Shown here piece by piece: positions 17,651 through 24,846 of a stretch of 64,000 nucleotides of DNA. Positions within the stretch are counted from its first letter, which is position 1. Each line of letters starts with the position of its first letter. The DNA lies in assembly GCA_019638525.1 (NCBI GenBank), contig JAHBTO010000001.1:806001-870000 (forward strand). The letters run 5' to 3'. The translations under genes were made by a program, and so were the position numbers. Origin of the DNA: Ferruginibacter sp. (GTDB taxonomy: Bacteria > Bacteroidota > Bacteroidia > Chitinophagales > Chitinophagaceae). Below the pieces are notes generated by a model. It was not told the DNA's origin. It saw only the letters and a list, made by a program, of their open reading frames with translations, and did not search any database.

Positions 17651-18211
17651 TCAACTATTTTTCAACATCCCTTTTTTTGATACCAGTGTTCTTAAGTCAA
17701 CTATCAACGAATCTTTTAACTTCATTACTTCATCGCAAACACTTTCATTTTTAATTTCCAAAATTCCAGATTCACCCGGGGTCAGGTTTCGGAGACACTT
17801 AAGTATCTTGTTTTCAATTTCAAATAACTTATCCCTGATTTCTTTTTCCAGCATGATGCCATTGCCATCGGTATAATAAATTTTGTTTAACTCCTCATTG
17901 AACTTTCTTGCCATTACAGGGTTAAATCTCCATAATTTAGTGTTGGGATTCCAAATAAAAACAGAGTCGTTTTTTTCTTTCCTTGAAAGATATTTTAATA
18001 ATCCCCAAATCGCTTTGTGAGAATTCAAATAAGCCTCCAACCTTATTCCTACAATCTGGTATTTAATTTCCCGTCTTTTATAGTAGCTCCACAGCAACCC
18101 TCCAAAAATAGCTATTAATATGGCAGCAATATTATTCACAGGTGTTGTATAGTCTGTAAACTCCTTTATCCAGGAAACTGTTTTCGTACTGTCGGTTTGA
18201 AGTAATATCAT
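17651..18211 (-). CDS. Candidate Csx28-like VI-B accessory membrane protein
   Basis: The 186-residue product has one predicted membrane helix near the N-terminus (about residues 25-44, NNIAAILIAIFGGLLWSYY) followed by KRR and a mostly helical cytoplasmic part. Its ATG overlaps the cas13b stop (ATGA at 18208-18211), so translation is coupled. In type VI-B2 loci the partner Csx28 is a protein of similar size with one N-terminal membrane segment that forms a pore and boosts Cas13b defence. Position, size and topology fit. However, the only histidine is His65 and no RxxxxH motif is present, and I cannot align it to Csx28 by eye. A different Cas13b accessory is possible. Confidence 0.55.
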   Translation of the reverse strand: MILLQTDSTKTVSWIKEFTDYTTPVNNIAAILIAIFGGLLWSYYKRREIKYQIVGIRLEAYLNSHKAIWGLLKYLSRKEKNDSVFIWNPNTKLWRFNPVMARKFNEELNKIYYTDGNGIMLEKEIRDKLFEIENKILKCLRNLTPGESGILEIKNESVCDEVMKLKDSLIVDLRTLVSKKGMLKNS

Positions 18212-21200
18212 ACAGATAATTTTAGTTTGGAATAAATATCTATCACTTTTTCCGTGATTTGTTTTGTAATTAAAGTATCATCAAATTCAAATTCAGGAAA
18301 CGCCCCCAAAAAACCCTTTTTTTCGATAACCTGGTTATGCAGGAACCCATTTCTAAATTCGGCAATATTCGTTTTATCATTTAGTCCTGGAAAAGTATCG
18401 CTTAATCTGGCAATATCGGAATTGTAAAAATTCAGGAATGCAGGATGTGAAATGTGATTGTCTTTTATAAGGTGGTTCATTTTTTTACTGTGTTTCGAGT
18501 AAACAGCTTCTTCAAAATCGATACAGGCTTTTAATACCCTTTCCCTGTTCTGGTTATAATATTCTAATTCTTCCTGAACCCTTTCCCAGGACACTTGTTT
18601 ATCAAAATAGCTGAGTAGCTCATTTATCCGGCGGTCTCTTAGTATTTTCCTGAATTCGCCGTATCGTCCTATCGGCAGCCGGGCTTTAATATCCACACCA
18701 TTCAGTCGTACGCTCATATCTATTTCGGTATCAAGAATGGTTTTTGTCGCATCATCCATATAATCCTTACTGAAATCCTGTAATGTTTTATCCGTAAAAT
18801 CAAGTTCCTCAATACCCTGGTTATTGAAATACTCGTTAAGCATCATAAACATCACCCTGTCCCGGTATTGTTCCAGCCGTATATCTTGTTCATTTTTGTC
18901 AACCCTGTTTAAAAGTTCTGAATAAGACTCTCCATCAGACTTAAGTTTTTGCTGGCACTTTCTCAGGTCATTATCCTTATCTATTATGAGATCCTCCACA
19001 AATTCAAATCCTTCTTTTGTTTCTTTATATTTTTTATATACTCTCGGGAAAGTATAAAAATTCTGTAAATCGGGCAGCAGTTGCTTCAGAAAGAATGAAG
19101 GGGAACATTTTTTTTCATCTCCCGGCGTAAATGCAATACCCCTGGTTTGTATAAATTCTTTTAATCCCTGTACAATAGGCCCGTTGAAAATGTTACGGGG
19201 AAGCATTACCGGTTCGTGGAAATCAAGCGCAGGCTCGGTATTTCTTTTTACTTTGGTAAAATAGCTGATGCTGTCAATTATATTATCGTTTAAATTTTTA
19301 AAAAGGGATTCCAGGTATTTTCTTCTTTTTAAAAGATAATCTTTGAAATATGCTGATAAACTGTATATGGCGGTATCAAATTTTCTCTTTGGACCTCTTC
19401 CTTTTTTTTGTCGCTCCTTTACCCGTAGTGTAAATTCATTTACCATCACATGCACAGGATTTAAAAAAGGGTGCCGGTTATTGTTACTCCCTGTTATTTC
19501 AAAACTCTTTAATAAAGCATCTATTTTTTCCCTGTTGCTGCCAAAGAAAGCAAAATAACCCTGCAGTGTGTTGTATTCAAAATCACTGAGCTTTTGCTGC
19601 CTGTCATCAGGCCGGCTGAAGAACTGTATATCGGTGGCAATCCATGTGGCAACCGAGCCTGCAGTAAACCCTGTTTTGCCCTTACCCTTTTCCAGCTTAC
19701 CCTGTTCAAGCAGTTTATCAATAGTTTCGTTTGTATTATTAAGCAGCGCTCTTAGTTTTTTTTGTACTTCCCGTTTTGCATTCATACCACCCTCAAGGTG
19801 AGTTTTAATTTTCAGGGGCAGCTTATTTTTTTTATATCCTGTATCCTGCAGCCGGGTTGTATCCTTGTTTTTTAAAGAGCTGAACAAAACCTCCTGCTGC
19901 TGAAGCCAGTTTTGTAAAAAATCATGTGGCGGACTTTTTATGAATCCAAGCCGGTACAGGTAATTATACAGATAAAGGTTCGGCAGTTCGTAAGTACTTA
20001 ATATTATATCGGGAGCAGCATTGGTAAAAGTAAACGGATTTACGCTGTGAAGTTGCTTTTCTTTTTTAGTTATTTGTGGAATAATGTGAGGCGTGTTTTC
20101 ATGAGTGATCTTTATCCCGATTTTATTATCTACTATGCGGTATTGTGGTGTATATTTTAAAGGCATCCCGTTTATTTTTATCATTTGCCCCTCCCTGAGG
20201 TTTGATGTGTCATAGCCAAGGTCTTCAAGATTCGTATGGTTATTAAAAAACTGTAATGGGCCAAACCCGTTCAGGCTTTTAGTAACCTGTCTTCTTGTTT
20301 TTATGCTGCTGCCCGGTTCTTCTTTTTCATATTCAGCCAGGCAGGCTTCGCCTAGCCTTATATGAAAGAAAATATTCTCCAAAGCATTGTTGTCTTCAAA
20401 ATAACGAAGGGCAAAATAATCGAAGCGGTTTTTATAGCGTTTCATAACAGCCTGCTGCCCTGTTTCTTCATTGGTAATGGTAAAAGCCTGTTGCTGTTCA
20501 GCTTCCCATGTTTTAAACACCGAATGGGGAACCCGGAAGAGTTCATTAACAAGATCAAGTTTTATATCACTGCTTTCGAGCCTGGGAGGTTTTGGCAACG
20601 TAATAGTAAAAGCCAGGAAGGTTTCCCTGTTGGCTTTAAATTTATCTTCGGTGGTATTCTTGAGGCCCTTAATGCGACTAATGAACAAAGTGCCATCTTT
20701 TTTTTCCAGGAAAAGACAGGTAAAGAATACCAGCCCAAACAGGGTTGGTTTTGCTGAATTTATTTCCATCATTTCCTGCTGCCATGAAGGTTCCAGGATT
20801 TCCTTATCTTTTCCGGATTTCCATTTAAATATCTCATCAAATGCTTCGTGGGGCAATTTGGTTTTTTTACGGGCTACTGCCACAGCACTGCCAAACAGGT
20901 AGGGCATTGACTTTTTAAACTTCTGCGACTCTTTAAAATTATTGAACTGTAACGGAGCGGTATAATGATGATGTGAAAAATAATTACGAAAGCTGTTCAG
21001 GTCAAGCAGCAACCTGCGGAGTGTACCAAATACGGCTTCTTCATTATTATTCTCCTTTAAATATTCCATTACCGGGATATACTGCTTCATCTGTTCAAAA
21101 AGAGCGGCAGGGCTTACAAAGGCCTGGAATTTTGCCGGGCTAAGTAAAATGCAATCGCTGAGGCAGCCTTCCTCTACCGCCGGCTGGTTGTATTTATGAA

Positions 21201-21333
21201 GAAGCTGATTGAAAATTTTAAACAGGTTGTGCCTTGCATTATTAAGGTAGTGACCAAAATAAAATTTATGACCTGCATTAGAAATGGTATAGGCATTTGC
21301 GTTGTGTTTTACATCAGGGTTGATATTATCCAT
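18208..21333 (-). CDS. cas13b: Cas13b, RNA-guided RNA endonuclease (type VI-B effector)
   Basis: The 1041-residue protein carries two HEPN RxxxxH ribonuclease motifs at opposite ends, as in Cas13b: RNYFSH (Arg116-His121) and RNGFLH (Arg994-His999). The RN-F-H form matches Cas13b rather than Cas13a. The long, lysine-rich middle should hold the helical domains and the crRNA-processing lid. It is slightly shorter than the characterised Prevotella and Bergeyella proteins (about 1100-1220 residues). It uses a crRNA to cleave target RNA and then nearby RNA. The array lies 137 bp upstream with its crRNA sense on the same strand. ATG at 21331-21333 is the start. No adaptation genes are nearby. Confidence 0.95.
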   Translation of the reverse strand: MDNINPDVKHNANAYTISNAGHKFYFGHYLNNARHNLFKIFNQLLHKYNQPAVEEGCLSDCILLSPAKFQAFVSPAALFEQMKQYIPVMEYLKENNNEEAVFGTLRRLLLDLNSFRNYFSHHHYTAPLQFNNFKESQKFKKSMPYLFGSAVAVARKKTKLPHEAFDEIFKWKSGKDKEILEPSWQQEMMEINSAKPTLFGLVFFTCLFLEKKDGTLFISRIKGLKNTTEDKFKANRETFLAFTITLPKPPRLESSDIKLDLVNELFRVPHSVFKTWEAEQQQAFTITNEETGQQAVMKRYKNRFDYFALRYFEDNNALENIFFHIRLGEACLAEYEKEEPGSSIKTRRQVTKSLNGFGPLQFFNNHTNLEDLGYDTSNLREGQMIKINGMPLKYTPQYRIVDNKIGIKITHENTPHIIPQITKKEKQLHSVNPFTFTNAAPDIILSTYELPNLYLYNYLYRLGFIKSPPHDFLQNWLQQQEVLFSSLKNKDTTRLQDTGYKKNKLPLKIKTHLEGGMNAKREVQKKLRALLNNTNETIDKLLEQGKLEKGKGKTGFTAGSVATWIATDIQFFSRPDDRQQKLSDFEYNTLQGYFAFFGSNREKIDALLKSFEITGSNNNRHPFLNPVHVMVNEFTLRVKERQKKGRGPKRKFDTAIYSLSAYFKDYLLKRRKYLESLFKNLNDNIIDSISYFTKVKRNTEPALDFHEPVMLPRNIFNGPIVQGLKEFIQTRGIAFTPGDEKKCSPSFFLKQLLPDLQNFYTFPRVYKKYKETKEGFEFVEDLIIDKDNDLRKCQQKLKSDGESYSELLNRVDKNEQDIRLEQYRDRVMFMMLNEYFNNQGIEELDFTDKTLQDFSKDYMDDATKTILDTEIDMSVRLNGVDIKARLPIGRYGEFRKILRDRRINELLSYFDKQVSWERVQEELEYYNQNRERVLKACIDFEEAVYSKHSKKMNHLIKDNHISHPAFLNFYNSDIARLSDTFPGLNDKTNIAEFRNGFLHNQVIEKKGFLGAFPEFEFDDTLITKQITEKVIDIYSKLKLSV

Positions 21334-21354
21334 TTATATGGGTTTAGGGTGTGT

Positions 21355-21384
21355 AAAAAATAGAGAAGTAAAAATTACGTAAAA
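21355..21384 (-). promoter_or_regulatory. Weak candidate cas13b promoter
   Basis: On the minus strand TATTTTTT (21355-21362) and TTTT (21381-21384) are separated by 18 bp, each one base from the Bacteroidota -7 and -33 boxes. It lies between the terminator and the cas13b ATG (22 bp before it), where a separate promoter is needed if the terminator works. The region is AT-rich, so chance matches are likely. Confidence 0.3.
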
Positions 21385-21391
21385 GAAAAAT

Positions 21392-21418
21392 AAAAACGAG
21401 GGTAATGCCCCCGTTTTT
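21392..21418 (-). terminator. Bidirectional Rho-independent terminator between array and cas13b
   Basis: AAAAACG (21392-21398) pairs with CGTTTTT (21412-21418), extended by GGG/CCC around a TAATG loop with one A-C mismatch. A T-run follows on both strands. It lies 52 bp beyond the array's cas13b-proximal repeat, in the right place to end a leftward pre-crRNA transcript. Confidence 0.75.
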
Positions 21419-21470
21419 TTATGCCGGATACTTTGAAAGAGAGATTAAAACACCATTCTGCAGTATTACT

Positions 21471-22230
21471 GTTGTTGGCACCCTACAAAATTAGGGCATT
21501 GACAACTTTTGTGCTTGCCGGGTTATGGGATGTTTTGTTGTTGGCACCCTACAAAATTAGGGCATTGACAACCAGATGTGGAAAGAAATTTTGTTCAGTT
21601 CAGTTGTTGGCACCCTACAAAATTAGGGCATTGACAACTTATTCACAAAACACAAAAATACAAAAATGTTGTTGGCACCCTACAAAATTAGGGCATTGAC
21701 AACGTGCAACCAATGCATATTATTCTAACTTCTGTTGTTGGCACCCTACAAAATTAGGGCATTGACAACTTTTAACCAGCAAGGCTTAGAGATTTATAAG
21801 TTGTTGGCACCCTACAAAATTAGGGCATTGACAACAAAACCTTATACAAGGCTACTTCCGTTGCTGTTGTTGGCACCCTACAAAATTAGGGCATTGACAA
21901 CTAGAATAATTAACGGTACAGATAAAGCACTGTTGTTGGCACCCTACAAAATTAGGGCATTGACAACAAGTATGTTGACAGCAAAAAAACATATGTAGTT
22001 GTTGGCACCCTACAAAATTAGGGCATTGACAACTAATTACACCATGAATATCGGAAAGTATGTGTTGTTGGCACCCTACAAAATTAGGGCATTGACAACA
22101 GAGTTGAAAACCTACATTTAGGTGATGGCGTTGTTGGCACCCTACAAAATTAGGGCATTGACAACGGAACTCTGGTAATCGGAACTCAGGTAATGTTGTT
22201 GGCACCATACATAATTAGGGTTTTGACAAC
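21471..22230 (-). CRISPR. Type VI-B CRISPR array: 12 repeats, 11 spacers
   Basis: Repeats are 36 nt, beginning GTTGTTGGCACCC and ending GGGCATTGACAAC on the plus strand. Starts: 21471, 21537, 21603, 21668, 21734, 21800, 21866, 21932, 21998, 22064, 22130, 22195. Spacers are 30 nt except spacers 3 and 11 (29 nt), the VI-B size. Eleven repeats are identical; the last (22195-22230) has four changes. Compared by memory with known VI-B repeats, the minus-strand reading (GTTGTCAATGCCC, TTTTG loop, TAGGG, ending ACAAC) fits much better than the plus strand: 26 versus 18 of 36 positions against the Bergeyella repeat. So crRNAs are read leftward, with cas13b. Confidence 0.98.
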
Positions 22231-22416
22231 TTCTGAGCTTAATTCTGAGCTTAATTCAGGTCTTTATAATGTAAAAAATTAAGTTATAGAAACAAGCATA
22301 TTAGTAGTTGCAAAATACAATAAAGTTGATAGTGCTTTATAAAGCCAAAGTAAAAAAATCTTCTACAAACCTGATTACACACATAAAATTTCTTCATAAA
22401 AAATATAGAAAGTTAT
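22231..22416. other. AT-rich flank between array and paaD; no gene
   Basis: No ORF is supported. Just past the array lies a 12-bp tandem duplication (TTCTGAGCTTAA twice, 22231-22254). A stretch at 22271-22296 looks like a heavily decayed right half of another repeat. A perfect 12-bp palindrome, GCTTTATAAAGC, is at 22334-22345. On the minus strand TATTTTG at 22311-22317 is one base short of a -7 box. No convincing terminator for paaD is visible. Confidence 0.5.
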
Positions 22417-22443
22417 TTAATGGCACTTAAAATAGTCGAAAGG
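22417..22443. repeat. 27-bp direct repeat, right copy (native paaD 3' end)
   Basis: This is the paaD stop codon and its last eight codons, identical to 17584-17610. Upstream coding sequence continues normally into paaD, so this copy completes a functional gene. Confidence 0.93.
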
Positions 22444-22899
22444 CTCGCTGCAGTTGTTACATTGATACAATGCCTTGCAGGCCGTGCTGCCAAATTCGCT
22501 AATAAGTTTTGTATTGGTTGAATGGCATAGCGGGCATTCAACACCATCGGCGGCTATTTCAAATTTTTTATCGGGTGCAGCAATGCCGTATTCTTTTAAT
22601 TTTCTTTTTCCGTCATCACTCATCCAATCGGTTGTCCAGGCGGGGGCAAGTACGGTTGTTATTTTTATTTTTGAAAAACCATTTTCAATCAATGCTAACC
22701 TTATATTCATGGCAATCATATCCATGGCCGGGCAGCCGGAGTATGTTGGTGTGATGATAACTTCAACTTCATCATTATTAATTATTACATCCCTCACAAT
22801 GCCCAGGTCGATGATGGACAGAACAGGAATTTCCGGATCGGTAACCCGGCTTAATATTTTTAAGATATTTTGTTTTGATATAGTAGGTTCAATTACCAT
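22417..22899 (-). CDS. paaD: Phenylacetyl-CoA epoxidase subunit PaaD
   Basis: PaaD is the DUF59/MIP18-type subunit needed to mature the iron centre of the PaaABCE epoxidase. The 160 residues contain the DUF59 core (RVTDPEIPVLSIIDLGIV, then TPTYSGCPAMDMI) and a C-terminal zinc-ribbon with CPLC and CNNC pairs and the usual end EPFDYFKCH. Length is normal. The start overlaps paaC by 7 bp. The last 27 bp are duplicated at 17584-17610, marking the insertion point of the CRISPR cassette; the coding end is intact. Confidence 0.95.
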   Translation of the reverse strand: MVIEPTISKQNILKILSRVTDPEIPVLSIIDLGIVRDVIINNDEVEVIITPTYSGCPAMDMIAMNIRLALIENGFSKIKITTVLAPAWTTDWMSDDGKRKLKEYGIAAPDKKFEIAADGVECPLCHSTNTKLISEFGSTACKALYQCNNCSEPFDYFKCH

Positions 22900-23627
22900 T
22901 GGGCGCCGGGATATGCTCTTTGCAAATATTGTAATTCGGTAAGTATATATCCTAAATGCTCGGTATGCCTTCCTTCTTTACCACCGGTTTGCATAAATGT
23001 TTTTTCGGGTATGGGCAATGTTGCTTCTTCAAATACCGATGTAACTATTTGCATCCATTTATCTTTTAACGCTGTTACATTTACTTCCATTGAAGTTTCA
23101 TAATCGGCAGGGATAAATAGTTCGCCGGTATATCTCCACAATTCATCTATTGCATGTAACATGCGCTTATGGCTTTCTCCTGTTCCATCGCCCAGGCGTA
23201 TAACCCATTCGCTGCTCCAGCGCACATGGTAGGCAATTTCTTTTATTGCTTTGGCGGCAATGGCGGCTAATTGTTCATCTTTATTATTTTGTAATTGCCG
23301 GTAAAGTAATTGCTGAAAGGCGCTGTATAAAAATTGCCTTAACACAGTTTGCCCCCAATCGCCATTGGGTTGCTCGGCTAATAAACAATTTTTAAACGCA
23401 CGCTCTGTTCGTAAATAAGCCAGCGAATCTTCTGTAGCGCCATTGCCCATTAAAGTTGCGGCATACTGGTAAAAATTTCTTGATTGCCCAAGCAGGTCTA
23501 ACGAAATATTGGTGATGGCAATATCCTGTTCCAGTATGGGCCCGTGGCCACACCATTCTGCATTTCGTTGTGCAAGAATTAAATTGCTATCGGCAAGGTG
23601 CAGTGTATAATCAATTAAAAAACTCAT
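22893..23627 (-). CDS. paaC: Phenylacetyl-CoA epoxidase structural subunit PaaC
   Basis: PaaC pairs with PaaA in the diiron epoxidase core but lacks the catalytic iron site. The 244-residue helical ferritin-like protein has family features: LILAQRNAEWCGHGPILEQDIA with LGQSRNFYQYAA, a central KEIAYHVRWSSEWVIRLGDG and EGRHTEHLGYILTELQYLQR near the end. It overlaps paaD by 7 bp and lies 70 bp from paaB, all in the same operon. Confidence 0.95.
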   Translation of the reverse strand: MSFLIDYTLHLADSNLILAQRNAEWCGHGPILEQDIAITNISLDLLGQSRNFYQYAATLMGNGATEDSLAYLRTERAFKNCLLAEQPNGDWGQTVLRQFLYSAFQQLLYRQLQNNKDEQLAAIAAKAIKEIAYHVRWSSEWVIRLGDGTGESHKRMLHAIDELWRYTGELFIPADYETSMEVNVTALKDKWMQIVTSVFEEATLPIPEKTFMQTGGKEGRHTEHLGYILTELQYLQRAYPGAQW

Positions 23628-23697
23628 AAAATAAATTCAAATGATAGCAGTAAAAGCCTTTTTTGTTTTTTTTCTTTGACTTTTACCTTTTTAATTT

Positions 23698-24066
23698 TTA
23701 CATGTGCCCCACTTCATCGGGTAATTGATAAAAGGTAGGGTGGCGATATATTTTATCAACAGCAGGTTCGTATAATTCACCGGCTTCATCGGGGTTAGAT
23801 GCGGTGATATGTTTACTCTCCACCACCCAAATGCTTACCCCTTCCTGCCGGCGGGTGTACACATCTCTTGCATTTTCAATAGCCATGGTGGCATCTGCTG
23901 CATGCAGGCTGCCCACATGCTTATGGTCTAATCCTTGTTTGCTGCGGATGAACACTTCCCAAAGCGGCCAGCCGTTTGCACTAACATTACTTGCAGATTG
24001 GTTACTGCTGCCGCTATTATCTTCAGGTATATCGCCGTAGTAGAATTTTTTAATTGTACAATTCAT
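23698..24066 (-). CDS. paaB: Phenylacetyl-CoA epoxidase subunit PaaB
   Basis: PaaB bridges PaaAC heterodimers in the epoxidase complex. The 122 residues show the conserved block WPLWEVFIRSKQGLDHKHVG, then SLHAADATMAIENARDVYTRR and EGVSIWVV. An N-terminal extension of about 30 residues, rich in Asn/Ser, precedes it. Its start overlaps the preceding amidotransferase stop by 4 bp (ATGA), indicating translational coupling. Confidence 0.94.
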   Translation of the reverse strand: MNCTIKKFYYGDIPEDNSGSSNQSASNVSANGWPLWEVFIRSKQGLDHKHVGSLHAADATMAIENARDVYTRRQEGVSIWVVESKHITASNPDEAGELYEPAVDKIYRHPTFYQLPDEVGHM

Positions 24067-24785
24067 AGTTGTATATTTTTTGCCGCATTAATAAAATGCT
24101 CCCTTATATTTTTAGTGATAGGGTTGGTATCAAGATTGAATTTAAACATTCTTTCAGGATGCCATTGTACACCAATAAAAAAGGCTTTAGCTGATTTGTC
24201 AGCCCATTCTATTCCTTCTATAGTGCCATCATCTGCCCTACCGCTAATCATCAAACCATCGCCTAATTTATCAATAGCCTGGTGGTGTGCGCTGTTCGCA
24301 GGTGATTTTTTTTCACCAACAATTGTATATAATAAACTGCTTTCTTCAATATTTATTCCATGTATTTTATCATCTGTTTCCGGTTTGTGTATTTTATTCA
24401 GCGATTCTCCTAAATCTTGAACCAGGGTTCCATTTAATGAACAATTCACTAATTGTAAACCCCTGCATATTGCCAATACAGGTATGTTTTGTTTAAAAGC
24501 CTGCTGTAAAATTTCTATTTCAAATTCATCTCTTTCTTTTTGGAACCCTTTAACAGGTGCATTGCAATAGTTTAAGGAACTACTATTATAATATTGGGGA
24601 TGTATATCTATGCCTCCCGATAAAATTAAACCGCTGCATTCTTCAATCCTTTTTGAATTTGATTCTGATACTTTGAAAGTGATTATTTCATCCTGGCCCG
24701 GCAAATTCAACCATTTAATATAATTATTATGCTTTGTTTCATCATGAAGACCCGGGCTAATGGTGTATGTTAAACCAATTTTCAT
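24063..24785 (-). CDS. Class I glutamine amidotransferase-like hydrolase (peptidase C26)
   Basis: The 240-residue protein has the C26 triad: nucleophile Cys107 in LAICRGLQLVN, and His209 and Glu211 in GVQWHPERM, with HHQAID in between. This resembles gamma-glutamyl-GABA hydrolase (PuuD). It sits inside the phenylacetate operon between paaA (61 bp) and paaB (4-bp overlap). Its role there is unknown; hydrolysis of a glutamyl or related amide that feeds or drains phenylacetate metabolism is a guess. Confidence 0.85.
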   Translation of the reverse strand: MKIGLTYTISPGLHDETKHNNYIKWLNLPGQDEIITFKVSESNSKRIEECSGLILSGGIDIHPQYYNSSSLNYCNAPVKGFQKERDEFEIEILQQAFKQNIPVLAICRGLQLVNCSLNGTLVQDLGESLNKIHKPETDDKIHGINIEESSLLYTIVGEKKSPANSAHHQAIDKLGDGLMISGRADDGTIEGIEWADKSAKAFFIGVQWHPERMFKFNLDTNPITKNIREHFINAAKNIQL

Positions 24786-24846
24786 TTTAGTAAAAGTTAA
24801 ACAGTATTATTTGAAGTGATAAATAATAAATTCCGGGTCTATATAA

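Larger units (their letters stand above)
17584..22443. mobile_element. Type VI-B CRISPR-Cas13b cassette flanked by paaD-end direct repeats
   Basis: The csx28-like gene, cas13b and the CRISPR array lie between perfect 27-bp direct repeats. One copy forms the paaD 3' end; the other lies before mgtC. Recombination between them would remove 4833 bp and leave paaD 31 bp from mgtC on the same strand, a credible ancestral operon. Duplicating a gene's 3' end while restoring the gene is the hallmark of integrase-type insertion. No recombinase, transposase, cas1 or cas2 is encoded inside and no terminal inverted repeats are visible. The direct repeats are observed; the mobility is inferred. Confidence 0.75.

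Noticed and set aside
17651..18211. Calling the accessory gene Csx27
   Set aside because: Csx27 is expected to have several membrane segments; this product has only one, near the N-terminus.
21421..22208. Open frames of up to 118 codons on both strands across the CRISPR array with repeated peptide units
   Set aside because: They arise because 36-nt repeats plus 30-nt spacers give a 66-nt period, divisible by three. The repeated peptides are translated repeats, not proteins.
22417..22443. Interpreting the 27-bp repeat as chance or as a transposase target-site duplication
   Set aside because: Twenty-seven identical bases are far beyond chance, and longer than typical target-site duplications; no transposase or terminal inverted repeats were seen.
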